Shown here: positions 48,334 to 58,758 of the stretch, in pieces
Layout: every line of letters begins with the position of its first letter
Numbering within the stretch: the stretch's first letter is position 1
Translations under genes and position numbers: made by a program
Source of the DNA: Pseudofabraea citricarpa
Lineage: Eukaryota > Ascomycota > Leotiomycetes > Helotiales > Dermateaceae
Direction: 5' to 3'
Assembly (NCBI GenBank): GCA_029641185.1
Contig: JAPWGK010000002.1
Location: 930,001 to 994,000 of the forward strand
Length of the DNA: 64,000 nt
Notes under the pieces: model-generated
The model's database searches: none
What the model saw: only the letters and a program-made list of their open reading frames with translations
What the model was told of the DNA's origin: nothing

Positions 48334-49034
48334 GCTGTGATGATATAATGAAACTCGTTCGTGGTCCTTGTGGACATGGGGGTACTAATGTGATGGGATC
48401 TCAATTTGCATTGCGTGGTTTGCCGTTGTATGATAAGTTCACGGAACGGCTTATGAAAAGTGCTCGTTTTCGGATGAAATGGATCTTCCTGGAGGGTTGT
48501 GCATACCTTCACATGTGTTTACACATGCTGGCGTTTATGAAATTTGTAGTAGCGGTTGCTTTTGGTCTTGATCTGTGTGTCAGAGTATGATGGCGTAGGA
48601 AAGTGCATACCCCTTGAGAATTAAATGAATGTTCTTTGATTGCATGGCTGATTATGTGACATGTTGGACTCATGGGGTGATAATCGTGGACGAAGAATAT
48701 TTCCAGGTTACCAAGAGCGATTTAACGATGGAACAGCTAATTAAATAAAATGAAAGACTTATAATCACGAGAATGGACGATATTGGACATATCATATTTG
48801 ATTAGAAATAACGTGATTGTGGAGGTGGCTTAAAAGGCTTCCTATTTTAGAGCGCTCTGGCTTGCCGCAAGAAACGATGAATCGGATGGGAGCCTTGATG
48901 ACGGTGCGATAAATTTCCGTATCGCTTCAGATTCCGCCTTGCTGTTACTTGCCCCTCCATTTAAATCCATCTCCTCTATTTCCGATCTCCACACACTCCC
49001 GTTTGCTTCATCGCGCATTGTTTACGGTATCAAG
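48334..49034. other. spacer between chitin synthase and UBC12
   Basis: Chitin synthase 3' UTR and UBC12 promoter, partly AT-rich (48600-48830). No further gene seen. Confidence 0.5.
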
Positions 49035-49799
49035 ATGTTGAAGATTTGGTCTATGGTAAGGAATTTCACCACCTCATTTTAGGCTTCTTGTTATAGCCTT
49101 CTTGCGCATCCATCCTGCTAACAATACCGGGCGCCCACAGAAGCAGAAACAGCAGCAGGCTGCAAACGCAGATGCTGCTGCAACTGGTATCAGGAAGAAG
49201 AAGGTCACAGCCGCACAACTTCGAGTACAAAAAGGTTGGTTTACCGGTCGCACTTCATAGCAGACTGCAAAACTGACACATACTGGCTAGATGTGACCGA
49301 ACTCTCTCTTCCCAGCACGATGAAGACCGAATTTCCCGACGAGGATGACCTACTCAACTTCACACTTACAATCGAGCCGGACGAGGGCATGTACAAAGGA
49401 GGGAGGTTCCACTTCAAATTCGAGATCAGTCAGGATTTCCCACATCAGGCACCGAAGGTGAAATGCACACAGAAGATCTATCATCCCAACATTGATCTAG
49501 AGGGAAACGTGTGCCTGAACATCTTGCGAGAGGACTGGAAGCCAGTGTTGAATTTGCAATCTATCATGATCGGGCTACAGGTACGTTGGACGATGTGACT
49601 GGGACTGGGGTCGAGGTAGTAACTGACGATGTCTTGTTTGCAGTTTCTCTTCCTCGAGCCGAATGCTTCTGATCCCTTGAACAAAGAGGCGGCAGAGGAC
49701 TTGCGGTCAAACCGAGAGGGTTTCAAACGTAATGTGCGATCTGCCATGGGCGGTGGAGCGGTCAAGAATCAGTCGTTTGAGAGGGTCCTCAAGACGTGA
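49035..49799 (+). CDS. UBC12: NEDD8-conjugating enzyme Ubc12
   Basis: Four exons (49035-49055, 49141-49234, 49291-49580, 49644-49799) encode 186 residues. The first exon is just seven codons, MLKIWSM. This N-terminal peptide (MLKIWSMKQKQQQ) is the Ubc12-specific extension that docks the NEDD8 E1 and the Dcn1-type E3. The UBC fold has [19 protein letters not shown] with the catalytic Cys at about 113 and the HPN motif upstream. It transfers NEDD8/Rub1 to cullins, activating SCF-type ubiquitin ligases. Size and domain limits are normal. Intron 1 carries a CTAAC branch site. Confidence 0.95.
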
Positions 49800-50424
49800 G
49801 CTGGGCTTGGACAAGCTGCGCATCACACAGTACACGCGGACGGGGCTAGGAAGGGATATCCCAACGACGAGAAACATTATCAAGAGCAAAGCAGCATCTG
49901 GGGGGCGTTCTGAAATTGGGGGACTTTCTACGGAGGGCCAGTATCTAGGTAGTTCAAGGAATCAGGAGCAAATAGACAATTGTGAGATTGACGACTCGAC
50001 TCGACTCATTCTCTCAGCGACAAGCAGCCAGACAGATGGATAGACGGGGACGGACAGCTACTCCTCTCGGCTCCATCGAACTGACTGACTCCTCTGCTCT
50101 GACTGACTGAATGAATGACTGATAATTCCTCGCACAGAAACCGGCTCTCACCCCGTGGGCAGTGGACACCGCTGGGCAAAAGCCGTCCACTCACGGCGGC
50201 TGGCATACAAATTGATAATTCACGCCCATGCAATTCTAGCAGACCCCATCCTTGACCCTATCAGACACGCCGCTATTTGACCAACCAGGTCAGCGAACCC
50301 TGCATCCAGCTGCAATCTTTGCCGACTTCGCTCGTCTAAAAAAACTTCCATAAGAGTCAGCTTCTCCGCAAACCATCAACGTCTTCCCTTCTTCTATTAA
50401 CCACTCCACTCCAAAACATTCATC
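49800..50424. promoter_or_regulatory. ILV5 upstream region with Gcn4/CpcA-type half-sites
   Basis: About 625 bp between UBC12 and ILV5. TGACTC occurs at 50086-50091 (plus) and GAGTCA, its complement, at 50354-50359. TGACTC is the core of the Gcn4/Cpc1/CpcA site that drives amino-acid biosynthesis genes in fungi. Tandem GACT words (50080-50125) also occur. Motifs seen directly; regulation inferred. Confidence 0.45.
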
Positions 50425-51827
50425 ATGGCCTCCCGCACATTCTCCAGAGCTCTCCGCTCACAATTGGCTCGTCAAGTGAGCTCCCCAGCCCGCCGTACCT
50501 TCGTTTCGGCCATCAATGCCTCCTCCAGACCAGCTGCCCGCGCTGTTGTCGGGGCTGCCCAGCAGACCCGTGGCTTGAAGACAATCGACTTTGCTGGTAC
50601 CAAGGAAGATGTCTATGGTACGGTTTTCTCGCGCCCTCGCCCAGAATTGATGCTAATTGTTTCACAGAGAGAGCCGACTGGCCTGCAGCCAAGCTCCAGG
50701 TAAGGACCGCGTCATCAATACACGACGGCCCGATCACATATTGACTTGCAACCAGGAATACTTCAAGAATGACACCATGGCCATCATTGGATACGGTTCC
50801 CAGGGACATGCCCAATCTTTGAACATGCGCGACAATGGTCTCAACGTTGTTGTTGGTGTACGAAAGAACGGTCAATCATGGAAGGATGCTCAGCAAGATG
50901 GCTGGGTTCCAGGAAAGAACTTGTTCGAGGTTGATGAGGCCATCTCCAGAGGTACCATCATCATGAACTTGCTCAGTGATGCTGCCCAGAGTGAGACCTG
51001 GCCTGCAATCAAGCCCCAGATCACCAAGGGAAAGGTAAGAAAAATGCATCTTAAACGAAAGGCTAAACTAACAATTGCAGACCCTCTACTTCTCCCACGG
51101 TTTCTCCCCAGTTTTCAAGGACCAGACCAAGGTCGAAGTCCCAACTGACGTCGATGTCATCCTCGTTGCCCCCAAGGGATCTGGCCGAACTGTCCGAACC
51201 CTTTTCCGTGAGGGACGTGGTATTAACTCCTCCATTGCTGTCTTCCAGGATGTCACTGGCAAGGCTGAGGAGAAGGCTGTCGCTCTCGGTGTCGGAGTTG
51301 GAAGTGGTTACCTATACAAGACCACCTTCGAGAAGGAGGTCTACTCTGACTTGTACGGTGAGCGCGGTTGCTTGATGGGAGGTATCCACGGTATGTTCCT
51401 CGCTCAATACGAGGTTCTCCGTGAGCAAGGACACAGCCCCAGTGAGGCCTTCAACGAGACCGTTGAGGAGGCTACCCAGAGTTTGTACCCATTGATCGGT
51501 GCCAACGGTATGGACTGGATGTACGAGGCATGCTCTACTACTGCCCGTCGTGGTGCCATTGACTGGAGTGGTAAGTTCAAGGATGCCTTGAAGCCAGTCT
51601 TCAATGACTTGTACGACTCCGTCAAGACTGGAAAGGAAACCCAACGTTCGCTCGACTTCAACTCCCAAAAGGATTACCGTGAGAAGTACGAGGCTGAGAT
51701 GAAGGAGATCCGCGACTTGGAGATCTGGAGAGCAGGAAAGGCTGTCCGGTAAGTTTCAAATTGTTTACAAGATAAATTAAATGCTAACATGATTCACAGA
51801 TCTCTCCGTCCCGAGAACCAGAAGTAA
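50425..51827 (+). CDS. ILV5: ketol-acid reductoisomerase, mitochondrial
   Basis: Five exons (50425-50617, 50668-50699, 50756-51034, 51081-51748, 51800-51827) give 399 residues; exon 2 is only 32 nt. The N-terminus (MASRTFSRALRSQLARQVSS) is an Arg/Ser-rich mitochondrial presequence. The Rossmann NADPH motif is GYGSQGHAQ, followed by the knotted helical domain with metal-binding motifs such as DLYGERGCLMGGIHGMF and the C-terminal LRPENQK. It converts acetolactate or acetohydroxybutyrate to dihydroxy acids in valine and isoleucine synthesis. Yeast Ilv5 also helps maintain mtDNA nucleoids. Introns 3 and 4 have CTAAC branch sites. Upstream TGACTC words hint at general amino-acid control. Confidence 0.96.
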
Positions 51828-52146
51828 ATCGTGCAATTGAGTGAGTGTCGGGGTGGTTCGAAGAAATGGGGGCTGGAATGAAATAATGGCGAACTTGTGT
51901 ACTATACTCTCATTACCTTGGGAATCTCGGTATTCTGGAATGGCCAAAAAGTTTTATACCTTTCATCGAAACGTTTTTCAATTACTTGACAGAGATTGGC
52001 TGAGGTGAAAGGCGTGCTCCACAAAAAATGTCGTCGGTAGAAGATATACCCTCCGCAGTCGGCAACGTGATCGAATTTAAATATGTGTGCATATCAGGTA
52101 CAGGCAGTGACACACCATTAATTGTGTACTCAATAAAACATAAAAC
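51828..52146. other. short spacer between ILV5 and the SRY1-like gene
   Basis: ILV5 3' UTR and promoter of the downstream same-strand gene in about 320 bp. No element recognised. Confidence 0.5.
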
Positions 52147-53422
52147 ATGGCCGACATCAAAAATACCCTTCCCCTGACCCGATCGTCGGTACTCGCAGCT
52201 CACGAGCTCGTAAAACCCCACATTCACTACACACCCGTACTCACCAACAGCACTCTCACCCAGCTAGCTTCAACCCCACAGACAGCGTCCTCGCTCGCAT
52301 CGGGCCCATGGGCCGGTCAGGAACCAGCGAAGCCCATAATCCGTCTGTGGTTCAAGTGTGAGAACCTACAAAAAGTCGGAGCCTTCAAAGTTCGAGGGGC
52401 ATTTCATGCTCTCGAGAGATTATGTCAGGAGGAGGGGTGGAAGGAAAGAGGGGGGATGGAGCGCGGGGTAGTAACTCATAGCAGTGGTACGTTTTGTATT
52501 CGATTTTCACATCCTGAAGAATGGAGATTCTGACTAAAGGCGCTCAGGAAACCATGCGCAGGCTCTCTCGTTGGCTGCCAGGTCCATGGGTATTCCTGCT
52601 ACGATTGTTATGCCTACCATCTCAACGCCTTCTAAGATCGCTGCTACGCAGGGCTATGGGTCAAAGGTTCTCTTCAGTGGAAGCACATCTGTGGAGCGCG
52701 AAGCTGTCGTAGACGAGGTTATCAAAGAGACAGGTGCAAGACTCGTTCCTCCATATGATCATCCAGATATCATGCTAGGACAGGGAACATTGGGCATTGA
52801 ATTACAAGAGCAAGTTGAGAAGGCTATTGCGTCAACGGAGCCGCCATATAAAAACAGCTCCAAGGGTCTGAATGCCATTATTGCACCATGTGGAGGAGGG
52901 GGTATGCTCTCTGGTACAGCTATCAGTTGCGAGGACACTGGGATCTCAGTATTCGGTGCAGAGCCAGAGTTCCAGGGTGCAGATGACTGCAAACGTGGGC
53001 TGGAGCAGGGCAAGCGTATCGAGAGGGTTTCGACCCTCACCATCGCCGATGGCCTACGCACACCTGTTGGTGCATACCCGTGGAAGATCATCTCAGACCC
53101 CAAGTTCCTGCGCGCCATGTATAGTGTGACTGAGGAGCAGATCAAGGATGCGCTGAAGCTAGTGCTAGAGCGTATGAAGGTCGTTGTGGAACCGAGTGCT
53201 GTCGTCCCTCTTGCAGTGGCGCTGTACAACGAGGACTTCAGAAAGCTCGTCGAGAAGGAAGCTGGTGAGAAGGGCTGGGATGTAGGAATCGTCTTCAGCG
53301 GTGGGAATGTGAGCCTCGAGGCTCTGGGCAAGTTATTTGCGGTCCCGGATAAGAAGGCCGAGAGACAAGAAGGTGTCGTGGGTCAGGATGGCAAGAAGGT
53401 TGCTGAGAATGTAGCCGGTTAG
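52147..53422 (+). CDS. SRY1: PLP-dependent serine/threonine dehydratase-racemase (Sry1-like)
   Basis: Two exons (52147-52486, 52548-53422) encode 404 residues of fold-type II PLP enzyme. The PLP lysine lies in GAFKVRGA (about Lys81) and the substrate-carboxylate loop SSGNHAQAL is restored across the intron. The phosphate-binding glycine loop is APCGGGGML (about residue 228), and a C-terminal FSGGNVSLEAL strand closes the site. This combination matches yeast Sry1 (3-hydroxyaspartate ammonia-lyase) and eukaryotic serine racemase. A 25-residue insertion before the lysine motif and a ~20-residue polar tail lengthen it beyond Sry1. The exact substrate (L-serine, D-serine or hydroxyaspartate) cannot be told from sequence. 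It sits downstream of ILV5 but is transcribed separately. Confidence 0.88.
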
Positions 53423-54456
53423 ATTTAAAGCTTCATCATAATGATAGAACGTTGGAACGGTTGATTGGATTTGAGTGCCGTAAGTTCTTCCGCTTGTACT
53501 CCTTCCTCCTCGCTAAGTTCGATGCAAGGAAAGACAGGATTGTAACCAAACGGGCTCTTCCTTAGCTTGTCCTATACACAACGATGCAGCTGCAAGACAA
53601 GTACGGTTATGTGATTGAACTTCGCGTAGAAACCAAGTACAGTATGCACCAAGCTGTACTATATTATATTCTACCAATTCCAACCAACAAATTCCGCTCC
53701 ATCGTATGTCGAAAACGCTCCACAACTTGCAACATTATGCTGTGATTCAATGAGTCTTTTGGTGGAACCTTCTGGTTTCGTATTACTATACATCCGAAAA
53801 TTGAAACACCAAATTCATGCAGGGAAACAGCTTAGAGTTGTGGAACAAGACCCTGAGAGTCTAATTAGTCCGATCGAGCAGCACGTCAGTCGTGACGGTT
53901 AACTACTGTAGCTACTTACTACGTCGTTAGGAATGATTGGTTTTTAACCTTCAACGAGGGGAGTCTTGTCTTCGATTAAGTGTGACGCAGCAAGCCAATG
54001 AAGTTCGCACGAGGTACGTTCTCACGAGAATTAGAAGTAGGCTGATCATCACCCTCCTTTATCGAAGTCACGGACGTTGTACCGCGTTACTCCTTCAGCC
54101 AACCTCGTGTCTTATTCTCCACCTCGTGCGGGGGTTTTCTCTTACGACGCGGGACTTGGTAATGCACTTATCCAGGAGCTCTTTACCAATTCGTACTCCG
54201 GTGTGTGTTACGAAGGTAACCATGGAAGATCGCCATGGATTTAATACCGAGTCAGATTAGTCTCCATGTGATTTACCACAGAAGATTTCACATATAAAAC
54301 ACTTTCGGAATGAATCAACAAAAAGAGAGTTGTTGAGTTGAAACTACAGATTCCAAGAGGAGGGGATCATTAATCACCTTCCAACACATATATATTGAAC
54401 CTCAAATAACCCAAAGCTGCCTATTCAGATATCTACACTCATCCAGGGATTATAGG
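53423..54456. other. 1-kb spacer upstream of the carboxylesterase
   Basis: Contains a GTACAGTA word (53637-53644), a TACTGTA (53904) and AT-rich DNA just upstream of the esterase start. Open frames show no homology. Confidence 0.5.
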
Positions 54457-56851
54457 ATGAAGCTATCAATTCTCAGCCTAGGGGCCCTTGTGGTTGCTAC
54501 CACTGCTCGATCAAGACTCCAAACTTCGGAGATTGTTCTCGAAGGGGATTCAGAAGCCCCAATTGTGGACCTCGAATACGAAAAACATGAGGCAATTGTC
54601 AATGTGGGTTTTTCTTTCAAAAAAAAAAAAAAGTTATCTGACTGTCCTTAGTCCAAAGAGAAGTTCTATAACTTCAGCAATATCCCCTACGCCCAGCCAC
54701 CAGTTGGCCAACTCCGGTTTGCAAAGCCAGAAGCCATCAATACGACTTCAGACGATATCAATGATGGCTCTATTGGTCATATTTGTCCCCAGTCAACCCC
54801 AGACTGGGTTCCTGGAGCTTTAGGGTATGTCATTGAGTGGACCCTCGGAGTTTTTGACAAGGTTTGGAGCGTCCCAGATCGCCCAAGATTGTTTGCCGAT
54901 GCTCGGATTAGCGAGGACTGTCTACTGCTTGATGTTGTAGTCCCGCAAGAGATTTATGATGCCAAAGATCAAGATGACGCGTATCCTGGTAAGAAAAAAA
55001 GAAGATTCCTATTCTCGAACATGTCGCGCTGAGATCCCTAGCCCCTGTCATTGTCTGGATCCATGGAGGCGGATTTGTATTTGGCGACAAAAACCAGTTT
55101 GGTTCGCCATCTGAATTCTTCAATGCTTCCACTGCTGCAAAGGGCAACACAGTAAAAGAAAACGGTGTAATTTATGTAAGTAACCGGCTGATCGTACGCC
55201 ATTCGTTCTGTGTGTCTAGAGCTCACACATCTTCATACAGGTAACACTTAATTACAGACTTGGAGCATTCGGATGGCTCTCGGCACCTGAATTCATCAAA
55301 GAAGGCGGTGTTGCTAATCTCGGTCTTTGGGACCAGCGTCTCGCTCTAGAGTGGGTGGAAAATAACATCGCCAGATTTGGTGGTGACCCAAACCTAGTTA
55401 CAGTGATTGGAGAATCTGCTGGTGCAGCCTCGATTATGCACCATCTTGTCTCTTATGGTGGCCCCCAAAGTGGCGAATACACTCGGGCGCCATTCATGAG
55501 GGCAATTCTTCAAAGCCCGGCGTTCTTCCCCCAGGCAGACGATATCCAGGAGTCACTAATCTACCAGAACTTCAAAATGAAAGCCAAAGTGAGCTCGTTG
55601 GAAGAACTCCGAACCGCCGATACCAAGACCGTTATGGCGATTCTCGATGCGAATAACAAGATGATTGAAGATGCACCCTATGGACAATTCATCTTTGGTC
55701 CTGCAGTCGACGATAGCCTTATCCCTGCACCTCCAAGTCTGCTCTTAAAGCATGGTCGTATCTGGCGAGACGTAGATGTCATGGTCGCTCATAATGGAAA
55801 TGAGGGTCTCCTGTTCACTCCGCCGCTCTCTGGAAATGCTGCGAAATTCAGAGAGATTATCACGTCTGCTTTGCCGTCGCTGAATCCTGACGAGCTCCAA
55901 AAGGTGCTCGATCTGTACCCTGTGAGAATCGGCGCGAAATATAAAGAACGCATTCAGAGGACGGCGAATGCCACTGCAGAGTGAGTTACCCAATCGTTAC
56001 TTGGATATTCGCTTCACTATAGCACTGGCTACTTTCACGAGAGCCACAAGCCTGTCGTCATGACTTTAGGATTAGCATTCAAGTGGAATGTGCTCCTTTC
56101 AGCCATCCTATCTAACACATCTCTCTGGTGTGGCTGCTTCGCGTCTGTGTAATGAAGCCATTGCACTTACTCAGGTCAGCAAGAGAAAGAAGAAATAAGA
56201 TATAAATGAGTAAAGGAAAATTCGAGATCAACTGCTGACAGTTTCTCTATCTAGATTAGTTGTTGTCTGCAATGTCCAGTACTTGACTGAGGCCTATCAA
56301 CAAAGTGGACAAGTCTATAAATACGTCTTCAGCGTGCAGCCAGGATTTCACGGGCAAGACGCATTCTTCACAGTACGTAATCTTGATCAGTCAACAACCA
56401 CACAGAAAAGTCTAGTTTTCTAACATGCGAGCCCACCAAACAGTACTATTCCCCACCCTACGCCAACTTCCCCAGTACTCTTCCTCCACCAACCTTCCCT
56501 CCCCTCCCTCCCAGAATCCCCAACCGATACAGCAACTTCTCCCGGGTTACAGGCGGCACCGAGTCCCTCGCAACTGCCCTACAGAGCTACATCGTAGATT
56601 TCGCCCGCTATGGAAACCCTAGTGAAGTGGAATTGTACCCCGAGTTCATGCCCGTGAGGTTTGGAATTATCGAGTTTGCGAGCAAGCCTGGTTCCGGCCC
56701 GCTCGATCAGATTGGCTCGATTGTTCAGCATAACGAAGATCGCTGGGCGAAGGATGTTAAGAAGAGGTGTGACTGGTGGCAGGACGCTCCTTATTGGAAG
56801 TCGGAGGGTGAGTCCGTCTTCAAGGGCTTCAAGGGAAAGCTGGAGCTTTGA
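54457..56851 (+). CDS. secreted type-B carboxylesterase
   Basis: Six exons (54457-54603, 54652-54988, 55042-55175, 55241-55980, 56255-56372, 56444-56851) join in frame to 627 residues. It starts with a signal peptide (MKLSILSLGALVVATTARS). The carboxylesterase fold shows YAQPPVGQLRF, the EDCL cysteine motif, the oxyanion HGGGFVFG, and the nucleophile elbow GESAGA with Ser at about 265. Candidate acid NGNEG and the His of GFHGQD (about 485) follow. Several N-x-S/T sites fit a secreted glycoprotein. Family members hydrolyse lipids, carboxyl esters or toxins, and the substrate here is unknown. Intron 4 (55981-56254) is 274 nt, several times longer than any other intron here, and intron 1 contains an A14 tract; these two boundaries are the least certain parts of the model. 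Confidence 0.82.
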
Positions 56852-57401
56852 GAGACAGCCAAAATCGGCTTGCTGAAAGCGAGAAGACCGACGGCATAAT
56901 CTAAAGGCCCACTAAAATGTTAGTTTCATGAGATTGGATGGCTTTCGAGGCGAATATGACAGTGTTTCACTTCTGGCAGAAATATACACGAATATTAAGC
57001 GACGTGCTGGCACTGACTGCTTAACTCCCAACCAAGGTCTTAGTTCTGGGTTCTGTGCCTGATACTAGACTTGATGTGACCGCATACACCTCCACTTAAA
57101 CTATGGATTTTTTTCTGTCGTTGAAAAATCAATGCTGCTCTGAATGTTCCCACTCTCAATTGATGATTCACAACCTCCCTCGCTTAATCACAAACCTAAT
57201 GATTCACAGCTCCCATTCATTCAACAACCAAGGAAAACATTTATAAAAGCCTCCACCATCTTGAATCTGGCCATCTATGCGTTCTACCTCCTTCTGTCAA
57301 CCCAACCTGATCGCTCGAATCACCTCATATAAGCCCCAACTCTTCACGCACAAAACCGGCTCCAAAATCAAGAAGAGAAAAGACAAACAAGAGTTCCCAG
57401 C
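56852..57401. other. spacer between the esterase and the duplicated-motif gene
   Basis: Esterase 3' UTR and probable promoter of the next gene in about 550 bp. AT-rich at the start; no element recognised. Confidence 0.45.
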
Positions 57402-58145
57402 ATGCCAAACCCACAGCCAAATCGAGGAGGGCACCTCACGCCAAAAGACCGGTGGTACGACTTCTACGACCTGTCCGTGTACAGCAACAAATCAGGCCAG
57501 CCCCCAGTCCCAGGACCAGGATCGGGACCGGGATATTCCTCTCGGCATCAAAGTACGTTCCGCCTGCCGCTCTCTTCCTCCTCGTCTTCAAGAACGCAGA
57601 CACCAAACAAAATAACCACCACCACAGCACTCCAGAATCCCTATACCCTCGTTTCTAAATCCACTACCTCTCGTGTACCTACCCCAGGCGCTATGCCGGA
57701 CCGCTCAACCTTCAGCGCCGTCCCGGCAGCACGCACAACCACAACCACAACCACAGCTGCAGCTGCAGCTGCAGCACCCTTAGCAATTGCACATAAATAC
57801 CAGCAGAAGAATCCCATAAGTGCATTACCGGCAGGGATGCGGCCTTCTTTCATGCATTCCCAAACAGCGCCCTCTGCATCTCATTCCCAGAATCAGAATC
57901 AAATTCCGAACCAGAACCAGACCGTGCTGGTCGATCCGCATCGCGTCGCCACGACAGCATCATGTATCGGGAATATGGATCGTACGTACCTGTCGGCTTC
58001 GACTTCGGTACCGTCATCTACTGCTTCTATGCCGAGGTCTTCGGCTTCTTCTGGTAGGAAGACGAGGCTGGTCGATCCGGATAGGGTCAAGACGACCGTG
58101 TCGTGTATTGGGGATATGGATCGGACGTATTTACCGGGGCTGTGA
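57402..58145 (+). CDS. unrecognised protein with a duplicated 22-residue motif
   Basis: One uninterrupted ATG-initiated frame of 247 residues. The N-terminal 25 residues have an aromatic patch (DRWYDFYDLSVY); the middle is low-complexity with Thr7, Ala7 and Gln/Asn-rich stretches. The C-terminal third holds two copies of a 22-residue unit of the form LVDPxRVxTTxSCIGxMDRTYL (about residues 176-197 and 223-244), 18 of 22 positions identical, separated by a 25-residue Ser-rich linker. I do not recognise the unit. Conservation of Cys, both Arg and Tyr in both copies argues the frame is translated and the unit functional. No signal peptide or membrane segment. A short lineage-specific gene is the best reading. 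Confidence 0.65.
   Translation: MPNPQPNRGGHLTPKDRWYDFYDLSVYSNKSGQPPVPGPGSGPGYSSRHQSTFRLPLSSSSSSRTQTPNKITTTTALQNPYTLVSKSTTSRVPTPGAMPDRSTFSAVPAARTTTTTTTAAAAAAAPLAIAHKYQQKNPISALPAGMRPSFMHSQTAPSASHSQNQNQIPNQNQTVLVDPHRVATTASCIGNMDRTYLSASTSVPSSTASMPRSSASSGRKTRLVDPDRVKTTVSCIGDMDRTYLPGL
57734..57776 (+). repeat. in-frame ACA/GCA trinucleotide tract
   Basis: Tandem ACA/ACC then GCA/GCT triplets encode Thr7-Ala7 inside the duplicated-motif gene; a coding microsatellite likely to vary in length. Confidence 0.75.
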
Positions 58146-58758
58146 TGGGGAGGTGGGTATGGGAGGTGTCTTATGTGACGTCTTTTCTTCTTCCTTCTTC
58201 TCCTTCTTCTTCTTCTCTGCTCTGAGTTATACGGGCAAGAGAGGAAGCGAGGAGGGCAGCGTGGATGAAGAATGTATCTTAGGGCCTGCGAGGGAGATGA
58301 ATCGAGTGGCTGATATAGGGGTAGGATTGGATGGATGGATGGATTGAGGAATCATCCACTTTGGGGATAGTTATAGAGTAGTACAACAGCAGCAACCTTG
58401 TAGGCAGACAAAATGCGTTGGTGTTACTTGTACATCGATGAATTTTAAATGGCCGACTTGAGCTGTCCTCTCGTTAAGCCGGCTAGAAAATTTATTAGCG
58501 ACCGCAGGAAAGCTGCTGAATCAAACAATTTTATTTTATTGAGTGGTCTTATATTTCCATTGCAACTACCACAATGGCCAATCTATACCAGAACCGGATA
58601 ACTTTACGCATCGTACGCTTGCAGCGAAATACAACTATACAAAGCTCTATTTTGCTGTCAGACCTTCCGCCTATCCCAGACGTCGAACAAGTCAAAACGC
58701 CAATAAAGCCAATTCACATCATCAAAAACATCCGTTATAAACCACACCTAGATTTCCT
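58146..58758. other. convergent spacer before the OSH3-like gene
   Basis: 3' regions of two convergent genes. A TTC-rich tract (58180-58220) and a GGAT repeat (58330-58345) are the only notable features. Confidence 0.5.
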
